A DNA stretch of 64,000 nucleotides from Flavobacterium sp. UMI-01 (GTDB taxonomy: Bacteria; Bacteroidota; Bacteroidia; Flavobacteriales; Flavobacteriaceae). The notes below the pieces were generated by a model, which worked only from the letters and a program-made list of their open reading frames with translations, made no database searches and was not told the origin of the DNA. Location: the NCBI RefSeq assembly GCF_019656315.1, contig NZ_BPLU01000067.1, positions 234,850 through 298,849 of the forward strand, given 5' to 3'. The position numbers were made by a program, and so were the translations under genes. Position 1 is the first letter of the stretch. Each line of letters opens with the position of its first letter. Shown here piece by piece: positions 17,110 through 26,833 of this stretch.

Positions 17110-19329
17110 TTATTTACTCCGTTTAGGTTGGTTTCCTAACACAAAATGAAGACTACCACCAGCTACAATTTGCTTGTGCGTTATTACCAGTGATGGGTAT
17201 GGTTTTCCATTTAACGTTATACTTTGTATGTATTGATTTTCATCAGATTGGTTTTCGGTGGTAATCTTAAACTGTTTTCCGTTTTCTAATGGGATGGTGG
17301 CTTCTTTTACATAGGGCGAAGTCAAACTATAGACTCCATCTGCGGGATTGATAGGATACATTCCAATTGCAGAAAACACGAGCCAAGCCGACATTTGTCC
17401 GCAATCTTCGTTTCCGCAATAGCCATCGGGTTTGGTGCTGTATTGGGTATTGATGATTTTACGCACCATTTCCTGTGTTTTCCAAGGCTGTCCAATGTTG
17501 TTGTACAAATAGGCAACATGATGACTGGGTTCGTTCCCATGAGCGTATTGACCAATCATTCCCGTGCTAAAAATAGGCAACTTATCCTCTTTGCTAGGAT
17601 AATACGTAAACATCGAATCCAGTTTTTGTGTGAAACGTTCTTTACCCAAGGTAGTTATCAACCCATCAATATCATGAGGCACAAACCAGAAATACTGCCA
17701 GGCGTTGCTTTCACAAAATTCCTTGGTATATTCTTTGGGTGAAAATGGACTTGTAAAGATTCCTTTTTCATCTTTTGGACGGAAAAAAGTCGATTCGGAA
17801 TCGTATAAATTTTTCCAGTTGTTGGCTCTTTGGGCAAATGTTTTTTCGATTTGTTTTTCTCCCAATGCTTTTGCCAACTGCGCGATACACCAATCGTTAT
17901 AGGCATATTCTAAAGTCTTGGATACCGACCAATTCTCATGATGCTCTCCTGTAGGCACATAACCCAATTTCATATAGGTATCAATTTGTCTGCCTTTTTC
18001 AGTTGCCGAAGCGACACAAGCCTGCAACGCTTTTTTAGCATCAATCGGAATGCCTTTAAAATACGCATCTACGATAACGGGAACGGCATGGTAGCCAATC
18101 ATCATATTCGTTTCATTTCCTGCCAATGACCATACAGGCAACAAACCCGTTTCGTCATAATGTGATAAAAACGACTTGATCATGTCTTGGGTTTCTTTTG
18201 GAGCTATTAACGTATAAAGAGGATGAGTCGCTCTAAAGGTGTCCCAAAGCGAAAATGTATCGTATTTGTTATAGCCTTTGGCAATGTGATTATTTCCATC
18301 GGCTCCTTTGTAAGCTCCATCAAGATCACTGTGTAAGGAAGGAGTTAAAAACACATGATACAAATTGGTATAAAACAATTCTTTTTGTGCTGGAGTACCT
18401 CCAATTTTTATTTTAGAAAGGTATTGTTCCCAAATCTGGTCGGCTTCTTGAACTGTTTTATTAAAATCCCAATGTGGTATTTCGGCCTCTAAACTTTTAC
18501 GTGCCCCAGCAATACTGGCAGAAGATAACGCTACTTTCACCAGAATTTTTTCGCCCTCTTTTGTTTTATAATTCGCTACAATTCGGGTGAATTTTCCGTT
18601 TACGGATTTTGTTTCTTTTGCTGTAGCATTTTCATAAAGTTGCGCTTTATCAAATGGTTTTGAAAATTTCATTACAAAATACACGCGCTGGTCTTTGGCC
18701 CAACCTTTTGATTTTCGAAAGCCTGAAATCGTTTGGTTATCCTCAATGGTAATTTGCGTGTCTGTGGGTTTGTCCCAATTTAAACTATAGCCCAAATCCA
18801 GAATAATTTGGCTTTTGTCATCCTTAGGAAAAGTATATTGATGAAAACCTACACGAGCCGTGGTAGTTAATTCGGCCTTGATTCCCGAGCTCAACAAATC
18901 AACCGAATAATAACCTGGACTCGCTTTTTCTCTGTCGTGTGAGAATTTGGAATAAGGTCGGTACGGTCCCTCTTTAGTCAAGCTTTCGCTAAACCTACTG
19001 TTCATTGGCATCACCAACAAATCATACATATCGCCCGCTCCCGTTCCTGAAAGATGGGTGTGACTAAAGCCCGCTATCGTAGAATCAGGATAAAAATAAC
19101 CCGCTATTCTGTCCCAACCGGGCAAGCCGTTATCAGGACTTAATTGAACCATCCCAAAAGGAACAACCGCTCCGGGATAAGTATTTCCTGGGCCATCGGT
19201 TCCCGTAAAAGTATTGACATAGCTCGTTAAGCGATCTGAAAAGACTTGCTTATTTTGTTTCTCGCTTTTGCAAGACAAAATAAACAAAACAGCTAGTAGA
19301 AATATATAAGTTATTTTTTTCATTTTCAA
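17110..19329 (-). CDS. GH92 alpha-mannosidase, lipoprotein (copy 1)
   Basis: The 739-residue product has a lipoprotein signal (LFILSC, Cys20) and the two-domain GH92 layout: an N-terminal beta-sandwich (about 35-270) and an (alpha/alpha)6 barrel to the C-terminus. Family motifs include VNTFTGTDGPGNTYPGA, GLPGWDRIAGYFYPDS, HGNEPSHHVAYLYN and YCGNEDCGQMSAW; the Glu and Asp in the last two fit the catalytic acid and base positions. GH92 enzymes are calcium-dependent inverting exo-alpha-mannosidases. The HGNEPSHH form matches the copy at 57346. It is the last gene of the 17-gene operon. An alternative start two codons in (MKKITYIF) is equally possible. It probably sits in the periplasm or on the cell surface. 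Confidence 0.93.
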   Translation of the reverse strand: MKMKKITYIFLLAVLFILSCKSEKQNKQVFSDRLTSYVNTFTGTDGPGNTYPGAVVPFGMVQLSPDNGLPGWDRIAGYFYPDSTIAGFSHTHLSGTGAGDMYDLLVMPMNSRFSESLTKEGPYRPYSKFSHDREKASPGYYSVDLLSSGIKAELTTTARVGFHQYTFPKDDKSQIILDLGYSLNWDKPTDTQITIEDNQTISGFRKSKGWAKDQRVYFVMKFSKPFDKAQLYENATAKETKSVNGKFTRIVANYKTKEGEKILVKVALSSASIAGARKSLEAEIPHWDFNKTVQEADQIWEQYLSKIKIGGTPAQKELFYTNLYHVFLTPSLHSDLDGAYKGADGNNHIAKGYNKYDTFSLWDTFRATHPLYTLIAPKETQDMIKSFLSHYDETGLLPVWSLAGNETNMMIGYHAVPVIVDAYFKGIPIDAKKALQACVASATEKGRQIDTYMKLGYVPTGEHHENWSVSKTLEYAYNDWCIAQLAKALGEKQIEKTFAQRANNWKNLYDSESTFFRPKDEKGIFTSPFSPKEYTKEFCESNAWQYFWFVPHDIDGLITTLGKERFTQKLDSMFTYYPSKEDKLPIFSTGMIGQYAHGNEPSHHVAYLYNNIGQPWKTQEMVRKIINTQYSTKPDGYCGNEDCGQMSAWLVFSAIGMYPINPADGVYSLTSPYVKEATIPLENGKQFKITTENQSDENQYIQSITLNGKPYPSLVITHKQIVAGGSLHFVLGNQPKRSK

Positions 19330-19330
19330 T

Positions 19331-21631
19331 TTAAAAAAGGGTAACTGCGCTCGTCAATGGTTTTAATTCTTCTCCTTGAAGGGTGTACCAAACATCAATC
19401 ATCTTAGGATTGGCACTCGCTTTATAATGAATTTTTATAGGATGTACCCCTTTCTTTAAGGCTACTTTAGCATATTTTTTTCGAGGACCATGATAACCAC
19501 CATTATCCACCACTATTTCATCACCAATGAACAATAAATTCCCCCCATCGGAACGGGTTTCAAACTCATAAATTCCGTCTTTTTCCGCATTGAAATAGCC
19601 TTGGTAGATAATTGAAAAGTCTTTTTCGTCTTTTAAATCCCCTAATTCAATGCTGCTGACCTTGGTGTAATCCGAAGTGGTTGGTGTTTTAATGTCTTCC
19701 ACTTTTTTGAAAGTCCCTTTCACCACCCACTTTTTCAGTCCTTTTTCGGTAGTATTCGCATGTACAGATGCGATGTAATTTTTACGGATAACCTTGGTGG
19801 TTTTTAAATCATTAAATAGGTCTCCACGATAAGAACGGGCTTTTATTGTAGCCGTATCTTTTACCATAAACGGCTCCTTGTATAGTAATGATTTTTGGGT
19901 AGGCACCGTTCCATCCAGCGTATAATAGATTTTAGTTCCTTCTAAAGGATAGGCTAATTTCAAGTTTACGGCTGTTTGGTCCACAAAAGCAATTTCTTTG
20001 TCCAAACCTTCCACCGCAGGAATGTAATAATGCACATCGAGCACATCCAAACGGTCGTATTGTTTTTCCACTCTTTGATTGAAGGCTTTGAAATCTTTAT
20101 TCTCTTTTGGTGCCCAAGCATTTTCGGCTAAGGCCAAGATTCTAGGAAAAGCTTGGTATTCCAATCGTGTAAAACTCGGAATCGTTTCCGCCCAAAGATT
20201 GGCCTGCACTCCTAAAACGTTATTGGCCTCGGCAGCGGTAAAATCCTTAGGAATAGGTTCATAATTATAAATTCGTTCCAGCTTTGTTCCTTCGTTTAGA
20301 TAGTCAAAATAATACACATCCGTAGTGGTGATGACTACATCATTTCCGTTTTCAGCGGCTTTTTTTGGCGCTTCAGGACGCCAACCTCTCCACCACATCA
20401 CTGTAGCTTCTTTGGTCAAACCTCCTTCTACAATTTCGTCCCAACCAAGGAACTTTTTGCCTTTGGATTTCAAAAATTGTTCGATATCTCTATTGAAAAA
20501 AGATTGCAATTCGTGTTCGTTTTTCAGTCCGTTTTCTTTAATGGCTTTCTGGCAATGTGGACATTTTTCCCATGATTTGATGTTCACCTCATCCCCACCA
20601 ATATGAACATACTCAGCAGGAAATAACGGAATCACTTCAGCTAATACATTTTTCATGAATTCATAGGTCGTAGGTTTTCCTAAGCAAGTAGGATAGGTAA
20701 ACACGGTATCCCAACCCGATTTTTCATCACAAGATAAAAAAGGATAATTATCAATTGCCGATTTAAAATGACCCGGCATGTCTATTTCTGGAACTACTGT
20801 AATACAACGTTCGGTAGCATACGCCACAATCTCTTTGATTTGCTCCTGTGTAAAAAAACCACCATATTTACGCTCGCCATCAATCATTTTAAATTTTCGT
20901 TCATCAATAGTATAAAGTTTGTTTTCCTTGGCTCTATCCATGCAGATGGTATCTTGATTGTTTGGAATTCTCCAAGCGCCTTTTTCTGTCAACAAAGGAT
21001 ATTTTTTGATTTCAATGCGCCAACCTTGGTCGTCAGTCAGGTGCATGTGGTAAGTATTCAATTTGTACAATGCCATATAGTCCAAAAAGGTTTTTACCTC
21101 ATCTATATCAAAAAAGTGACGGCTAAAATCCATGTGCATGCCACGCCATGCAAAACGAGGTTCGTCCTTAACAACTACTGCGGGAACAGCCCAACGCATT
21201 TTTTGAATGGTTTTGCTTTCTATTTCCTTAGGTAATAATTGACGAAGAGTTTGAACGGCATTAAAATAGCCTGTTTCTTCAGAGGCTTTTACCGTAATTC
21301 CTTTTGGATTTATAGCTAATGTATAACCGCCGTTTTTTAAACCCGCTGTTTTTTCAAAAATTACTGCCCCGCTTTTTTTAGATTTGCTAACCGCCAAATG
21401 ATATCCCGCAGCCTTACTAAATAAGCCTTTCAAGTAATTTATGGCCTTTTGCTGGCTTGGGTCTTGCTGGATGATTTTTGTATTGGCCACAAATTGGAAC
21501 TCGCCTTCATTAAATTCTAAACTTGAAGGCTTTGGCAACAATGAAATATTGTCTCGATTAAAAGCCGATTTTGTTTGTGCATTGGCTACAAAAAACAGCA
21601 TTATAAATAGCAAAGTGGTATATTTTTTCAT
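19331..21631 (-). CDS. GH20 beta-hexosaminidase with C-terminal PA14 module
   Basis: The product has 766 residues from the second ATG, which gives a clean signal peptide (MKKYTTLLFIMLFFVANAQ); an earlier ATG six codons upstream only adds polar residues. The GH20b domain (about 30-155) is followed by the TIM barrel with HIGGDEVN, Asp347-Glu348 being the catalytic pair of substrate-assisted hydrolysis. A small chitobiase-like C-domain follows (about 555-620), then a PA14-like module (about 635-760, with YQGYFNAEKDGIYEFETRS). It would remove terminal beta-GlcNAc or GalNAc. It starts a few bases to tens of bases after the GH29 gene. The PA14 module may bind glycan. Confidence 0.93.
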   Translation of the reverse strand: MKKYTTLLFIMLFFVANAQTKSAFNRDNISLLPKPSSLEFNEGEFQFVANTKIIQQDPSQQKAINYLKGLFSKAAGYHLAVSKSKKSGAVIFEKTAGLKNGGYTLAINPKGITVKASEETGYFNAVQTLRQLLPKEIESKTIQKMRWAVPAVVVKDEPRFAWRGMHMDFSRHFFDIDEVKTFLDYMALYKLNTYHMHLTDDQGWRIEIKKYPLLTEKGAWRIPNNQDTICMDRAKENKLYTIDERKFKMIDGERKYGGFFTQEQIKEIVAYATERCITVVPEIDMPGHFKSAIDNYPFLSCDEKSGWDTVFTYPTCLGKPTTYEFMKNVLAEVIPLFPAEYVHIGGDEVNIKSWEKCPHCQKAIKENGLKNEHELQSFFNRDIEQFLKSKGKKFLGWDEIVEGGLTKEATVMWWRGWRPEAPKKAAENGNDVVITTTDVYYFDYLNEGTKLERIYNYEPIPKDFTAAEANNVLGVQANLWAETIPSFTRLEYQAFPRILALAENAWAPKENKDFKAFNQRVEKQYDRLDVLDVHYYIPAVEGLDKEIAFVDQTAVNLKLAYPLEGTKIYYTLDGTVPTQKSLLYKEPFMVKDTATIKARSYRGDLFNDLKTTKVIRKNYIASVHANTTEKGLKKWVVKGTFKKVEDIKTPTTSDYTKVSSIELGDLKDEKDFSIIYQGYFNAEKDGIYEFETRSDGGNLLFIGDEIVVDNGGYHGPRKKYAKVALKKGVHPIKIHYKASANPKMIDVWYTLQGEELKPLTSAVTLF

Positions 21632-21682
21632 CTTGTCCAATATTTTCATTCGATTACTTAATTCTTCGTTTCTTCAAAAAAC

Positions 21683-22984
21683 TTATTTAATATTTAGTTT
21701 GATAATCTCATCAATAGCATCTAGGGAATTGTGGTCCACATAGAGAAACGCGCCTTCTTTCACCTGATTGAATTTGATTTTTCTTTTTCCATCAAATGAA
21801 GTAGCGGATATGATTTTGTCTTTGAGTTCAGGCAGAAAAATATACGGTTCCTGAGAAGGTTTTAAAATATGCACATACAAAGTATTGCCTTTTTTAGTGA
21901 TGGTTCCCCAATCTTGGGTTTTAATTACATCTCCTCGGGTTCCATAAATACTTTCGCCATATTTAGAAGTCCATTCGCCTATTTCTTTTAAGCTTTTTAC
22001 AAACTCGGGTTGAATTTCACCATTTGGCATTGGCCCCACATTTAAAAGCAAATTGCCATTTTTTCCCGCTGCTTTCACCAAAAAGTCAATCAGTTGTTTT
22101 TTAGTTTTGAAACTTTTATCATTCAAATCAAAACCCCAAGCTTTTGCCATAGTGGCACAAGACTCTAAAGGCAATTTACTAACGTGTACGCCCTCACTAA
22201 ATCCTCCGTGATTTTCACCTGGCAGGTCTCTTTCAAATGTTTGAATGTCTTCTCCTGCTATAGGTTGAATGTGGTGGTTGTTGGCAATCAACGTATTGGG
22301 GCTCAACTTATGAATCAACGAATAAATTTCGTCGTAGTGCCAGTTGGCTTCTTTTTGATCCCAATGACCATCAAACCAAATCATGCCAATTTCACCATAA
22401 TTGGTCAGCAATTCGGTTAATTGTGCTTTCATAAATGCGATATAGTCATTCCAAGCTTCTTTGTCTCCTTTTTTACCATTTTTATAATCCTCACGTTTCC
22501 AATCGAGTAACGAATAGTAAAAATTCAATTTAATACCTTCTTTTTTACATTCTGCTGCCAATTCTTTCAAAGGGTCTCTTTTGAAACGAGTGGCATCAAT
22601 AATATCAAAATCGGTAGCTTTAGAATCAAACATGCTAAAACTATCGTGATGACGAGAAGTAATGGTGATGTATTTCATCCCCGCAGATTTGGCAATGGCC
22701 ACCCATTCTTTGGCATTAAAATCTAATGGATTGAAAAATTTCGTTAATTTCCCATAGGTTTCAGCAGGTATTTTTTGTTGAAACATGACCCATTCCCCAT
22801 CTCCCAATACACTATAAATTCCCCAATGAATAAACATCCCAAATTTCATGTCCTGAAAAGCGGTACGCGCTTCTAAATTGCCTTTAGTCGGTGTGTATTC
22901 GGGCATAGGGAAAGCATAATGTTTTTGGGCACTAACTTGTAATGTACCAAATGCGAATAGACAACTAATAATTATTTTCTTCAT
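21683..22984 (-). CDS. GH29 alpha-L-fucosidase (copy 1)
   Basis: The 433-residue secreted enzyme (signal peptide ends VSAQ) has the GH29 barrel: KFGMFIHWGIYS (about 47-58), TSRHHDSFSMFDS (about 109-121) and the nucleophile Asp205 in MIWFDGHWD. A beta-sandwich of about 80 residues closes the protein. It would hydrolyse alpha-L-fucosides with retention. The WFDGHWD motif and the lack of further modules are typical of many Bacteroidetes enzymes; whether it belongs to the broad (A) or the linkage-restricted (B) group cannot be told from reading alone. It lies between GH20 and GH92 genes in the same operon. Confidence 0.93.
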   Translation of the reverse strand: MKKIIISCLFAFGTLQVSAQKHYAFPMPEYTPTKGNLEARTAFQDMKFGMFIHWGIYSVLGDGEWVMFQQKIPAETYGKLTKFFNPLDFNAKEWVAIAKSAGMKYITITSRHHDSFSMFDSKATDFDIIDATRFKRDPLKELAAECKKEGIKLNFYYSLLDWKREDYKNGKKGDKEAWNDYIAFMKAQLTELLTNYGEIGMIWFDGHWDQKEANWHYDEIYSLIHKLSPNTLIANNHHIQPIAGEDIQTFERDLPGENHGGFSEGVHVSKLPLESCATMAKAWGFDLNDKSFKTKKQLIDFLVKAAGKNGNLLLNVGPMPNGEIQPEFVKSLKEIGEWTSKYGESIYGTRGDVIKTQDWGTITKKGNTLYVHILKPSQEPYIFLPELKDKIISATSFDGKRKIKFNQVKEGAFLYVDHNSLDAIDEIIKLNIK

Positions 22985-23009
22985 ATTGATTGATTTTTAT
23001 TTTTCATAA

Positions 23010-25325
23010 TTAATGATGGGGTTGCGACCCCATTTCCATTTCTAAAACGCCCCCTTGGGTAATTTCTTGATGCGTAATCCAATAACGGTTAAAGGGTTTC
23101 CCATTCAATTTCATCGATTGGATGTAAATATTTTCTTTAGAATTATTCTTAGCCTTAATCTTAAAGGTTTTCCCTTTGTAATAGCTAGGGTCTAATTTTA
23201 TTTCAATCTCGCTAAAAACGGGACTGGTAATCTGGTATTTGTTATCTCCCGGATTGATGGGGTGAATCCCAATGGAAGCCAACACATACCAAGCCGACAT
23301 TTGTCCTACATCTTCGTTCCCACACAAACCATAAGCATCGGTTCCATAGGCTTTATCGCAAATTTTACGAGTGTATTTTTGAGTTAAATGAGGCGCACTG
23401 GCTTCGTTAAACAAAAAAGGTACATGATGAACGGGTTCGTTAGCATGGTTGTAGTAGTTGTTCCAAAGGAAATCTTCGGGTGTGTTTTCGAAAAAACTAA
23501 TCAATTCGTTTCTGAAAGCCTTTTCACCACCCATCAAGGTTTTTAAACCCTCAATATCATGTGGAACAAACCATCCTTGTTGAAACGGATTGCTCTCGAT
23601 ACAACCTTGACCGTGAACCGTTTTTCCTTTCCATTCCATCCAAACTCCAGCGCTGTCTTTGGCTCTAAACCAATTGACTTCCTCGTTCCAAATGTTTTTG
23701 TAATTTTTACTTTTCTTAAAATATTCCTCGGCTATCGCATCTTTCCCTAATGATTTTGCCATTGTTGCCAAAGCCCAATCGGAATAAGCATACTCTAAAG
23801 TTTTAGAAATATGTTTGTTGAAATAACCCAATGTTCCATTACCCGTATTGTCAACCGTATTTTTAGCGTATTCAAACGCTTTGTCAATATCGTAATTGCG
23901 AATGCCTTTTTGGTACGCATCATTAATTACTGAAACCGCAGGATTACCTAACATCACCCCTGAATAGGAATTGAGCATTTCCCAACGAGGCAAATAGCCT
24001 CTGCCACTCCATTCTGCCATTTGCAACAGCGAATTGATTTCATCATTGACCAAACTAGGATTGATAATGGTTTGCAACGGAAATTGTGAACGAAACACAT
24101 CCCAACCGCTAAAAATAGTTCGATACGTAAAATCTTTGGTTTGATGTATTTTTTTATCAGCACCAATATAATTTCCGTTTACATCCGAAAAGGCGCGTGG
24201 GTCAATTAAGGTGTGGTAAAGCGAGGTATAAAAAACTGTTTTTTCAGCATCCGTTCCGCCAGAAACCGAAATATTTGAGATGGCTTTGCTCCAAAGTTCG
24301 CGAGCTTCTTTTTTAGTTTTATCAAAATCCCAATGCTTGATATCGTGTTCTAAATTTGCTTTGGCTCCTTCGATATTCACAAAAGAAATTCCACTTTTCA
24401 TCAAAACTTGTTCCCCTTCTTTGGTACTAAAATTGGTGTAAAACCCGAGATGCTTTCCTTGCATTTCTTTTTTACCTTTAAAAATTGCTGCATTTTTAAC
24501 CGCCAGTTGGTAGTCGTCTTTGGCAATAAAACGCATTTTGCGAGGCACATCGGGAATGGTGGCACTCCAAATGCCGTAGTCTTTTAAGGGTTTGCTAAAT
24601 TGGCAATAGAAATAGACTACATAATCGGCTTTTCCTTCGCCAGCACCCCAACCACCACCTTCGGGCGGGCATTTCATCCAGCCTTTGATGGTATAATCGT
24701 CCACAACTTTGATGTATTGTTCTGTTGAAGTTCCCGCTACACGACGTGCCAAATCAATTTGGATGCGCGATTCCTTGTTTTCTGGATAGGTAAAACGAAT
24801 GATTCCTGCTCTAGGTGCCGCCGTCAACTCGGTTCTTACTTTATAATCCTCTAGCGTTACCGCATAATAGCCCGCTTGGGTAATTTCGGTATCATGGGAG
24901 TAACGGGAACGATAGCCTTCTTCTGGATTTTCAGGAACGCCTCGATTGGTATGCAATTTTCCTGTTGTGGGAGTCACCAAAAAATTACCTAAATCGCCAA
25001 ACCAGCCTACTCCACTCATGTGAGTAAAACTAAATCCTTCGATAGTGGGATGCTCATACGAATACCCCGAACCATTATCGCCCCCCGTAAACGTATCGGG
25101 ACTGAGTTGTACCAAACCAAAAGGAGTTGCTGCCCCTGGAAATGTTTTCCCAAAGCCATGCGCATCCTTGGACATTTTGCCATACGAAATTGCACCAATA
25201 ATTGGATTTATATAATCGACCGCTGGTTTTTCATTCTTAATTTGAGAGGAAGCACAAGAAACCATCACTAAAGCACTTAGTGTGACCAACCATTTTCGTT
25301 GTTTTTTTCTATAATTCATTTTCAT
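23010..25325 (-). CDS. GH92 alpha-mannosidase, lipoprotein (copy 2, divergent motif set)
   Basis: The 771-residue lipoprotein (VMVSC, Cys24) has the GH92 fold but a different motif set: VDYINPIIGAISYG, then an insertion GKMSKDAHGFGKTFPGAATPFG, TGGDNGSGYSYEHPTIEGFS, and HANEPVHHVPFLFN in place of HGNEPSHH. The catalytic-type motif YGLCGNEDVGQMSAW is intact. Such differences normally go with another linkage or substituent preference among GH92 enzymes. The enzyme probably acts on a mannose linkage not handled by copies 1 and 4. It lies between a GH29 and a sulfatase gene, within 25 bp of each. Confidence 0.92.
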   Translation of the reverse strand: MKMNYRKKQRKWLVTLSALVMVSCASSQIKNEKPAVDYINPIIGAISYGKMSKDAHGFGKTFPGAATPFGLVQLSPDTFTGGDNGSGYSYEHPTIEGFSFTHMSGVGWFGDLGNFLVTPTTGKLHTNRGVPENPEEGYRSRYSHDTEITQAGYYAVTLEDYKVRTELTAAPRAGIIRFTYPENKESRIQIDLARRVAGTSTEQYIKVVDDYTIKGWMKCPPEGGGWGAGEGKADYVVYFYCQFSKPLKDYGIWSATIPDVPRKMRFIAKDDYQLAVKNAAIFKGKKEMQGKHLGFYTNFSTKEGEQVLMKSGISFVNIEGAKANLEHDIKHWDFDKTKKEARELWSKAISNISVSGGTDAEKTVFYTSLYHTLIDPRAFSDVNGNYIGADKKIHQTKDFTYRTIFSGWDVFRSQFPLQTIINPSLVNDEINSLLQMAEWSGRGYLPRWEMLNSYSGVMLGNPAVSVINDAYQKGIRNYDIDKAFEYAKNTVDNTGNGTLGYFNKHISKTLEYAYSDWALATMAKSLGKDAIAEEYFKKSKNYKNIWNEEVNWFRAKDSAGVWMEWKGKTVHGQGCIESNPFQQGWFVPHDIEGLKTLMGGEKAFRNELISFFENTPEDFLWNNYYNHANEPVHHVPFLFNEASAPHLTQKYTRKICDKAYGTDAYGLCGNEDVGQMSAWYVLASIGIHPINPGDNKYQITSPVFSEIEIKLDPSYYKGKTFKIKAKNNSKENIYIQSMKLNGKPFNRYWITHQEITQGGVLEMEMGSQPHH

Positions 25326-25345
25326 CTCTTGTGTTATTACTTTGA

Positions 25346-26830
25346 TTAATTTTCTACAGCAGCCTCAGTAATTTTGGTTTTATAAATATCCACTGGCACG
25401 TCATTTTGTTGTTGTTGGCCCGAAGTAGTTCGTCCGTTTTGGACAATCTCTTCAAGTTGTTGGGTCAGTTTTTTTACCACCTTAGGATATTTGTCGAACA
25501 GGTTGGTCGTTTCTGCTTCATCCTTTTCCATGTTGTACAATTGGATTTCGGGTAGGTTTTCTTTTCTAGCTTTAACATCTGTAGGATTGCTCCAACCTCC
25601 TGAACCTGGTGTCAATTCTAATTTCCATTGTTTGTTCCGAATTGAAAATTTGCCTTGAATCGAATGATGCACGACTAATTTATAATCGGTTTTGGCTTTA
25701 TTATTTTTCAATAAGGGTAAAATACTGTACGAGTCCACACCGGAATTTCCTGAAAGTTTTGCTCCAATAATTTCGGCACAAGTTGCCATCAAACTGGTTT
25801 GACAAATGAGGTTGTTGTTCTTTGAATTGGCTTCGATTTGCCCCGGCCATCCCACAATAAATGGAATTCGATGCCCTCCTTCCCAGATATCCGATTTGGA
25901 ACCACGGAATTGAGCACTTGGATAATGACCAAAATCTTTTTCTAGTTTGCTTCCTTTCGCTGCTGGATAAGAGCAACCATTATCACTGGTAAAAAACACC
26001 AAGGTGTTTTCGGCTATGCCATTGTCTTTTAAAGCTTTTATTACTTGTCCTACAGCATCATCTGTTTCCATTACAAAATCGGCATAATCGCCCATGCCAC
26101 TTTTGCCTTTCCATTTTTCAGAGGGAACTACGGGACTGTGCGGCGAATTCAAAGCCAAGTACATAAAAAAGGGAGCTTCTGTTTTGGCTTCTTTGGCAAT
26201 ATAATCAGTAGCATTGTCCGTTAATAATTGAAGCATTTTAACAGGTTCCATGTGAGCGATGACCTTATCATCTTTAATAATTGTATTGATGGTTGCCGCA
26301 TGGTGAAAACCAATATAAGAATCAAATCCGCGCGTTATAGGTCCGTTAGGCACCTGAGCCCCAATAGGAATATCCATTACTTTTTTACCTTGATACAGCT
26401 CGTATTCTTTTCCGTTTGCATCCAAAAAGCTAAAACCCAAATGCCATTTGCCTATGGCTGTCGTTTTATAGCCTGCTTTTTTAAGCATCGAAGGTACGGT
26501 CTCTAATTGGTCCGCAATCAAAGGAACCGATTCATCTCCGTTTAACACTCCTTCTTGCAATCGAGAACGCCAAGCGTAACGCCCCGTCAAAACCGCATAG
26601 CGGGAAGGCGTACAGACGGATGAGGCCGAATGGGCATCGGTAAAGGTCATCGATTCTTTGGCAAAAGCATCAATTTTGGGAGTCAAAATTTTCCCTCTCT
26701 CAGGATTTAAAGCTTGTACATCTCCATAACCCAAATCATCACAAATAATGTAAATGATATTAGGCTTTTTTTGTGCTGATGCAACAGTGGCCATCAACAA
26801 ACACAGGGTGAATAATTTAGAGAATTTCAT
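25346..26830 (-). CDS. Secreted S1-family sulfatase (copy 1)
   Basis: The 494-residue enzyme (signal peptide ends ASAQ, about residue 20) is a type I sulfatase. Cys73 in SVCTPSRYAVLTGR is the residue converted to formylglycine. Metal ligands are Asp31-Asp32 near the N-terminus and the DNGCS motif. The arylsulfatase-A-like stretches GYKTTAIGKWHLG and WEGGHRIPFIVGWPG are clear. It removes a sulfate ester from sugar; the position is unknown. It needs a formylglycine-generating enzyme that is not in the window. It is 4 bp from the GH20 gene behind it. Confidence 0.92.
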   Translation of the reverse strand: MKFSKLFTLCLLMATVASAQKKPNIIYIICDDLGYGDVQALNPERGKILTPKIDAFAKESMTFTDAHSASSVCTPSRYAVLTGRYAWRSRLQEGVLNGDESVPLIADQLETVPSMLKKAGYKTTAIGKWHLGFSFLDANGKEYELYQGKKVMDIPIGAQVPNGPITRGFDSYIGFHHAATINTIIKDDKVIAHMEPVKMLQLLTDNATDYIAKEAKTEAPFFMYLALNSPHSPVVPSEKWKGKSGMGDYADFVMETDDAVGQVIKALKDNGIAENTLVFFTSDNGCSYPAAKGSKLEKDFGHYPSAQFRGSKSDIWEGGHRIPFIVGWPGQIEANSKNNNLICQTSLMATCAEIIGAKLSGNSGVDSYSILPLLKNNKAKTDYKLVVHHSIQGKFSIRNKQWKLELTPGSGGWSNPTDVKARKENLPEIQLYNMEKDEAETTNLFDKYPKVVKKLTQQLEEIVQNGRTTSGQQQQNDVPVDIYKTKITEAAVEN

Positions 26831-26833
26831 TGT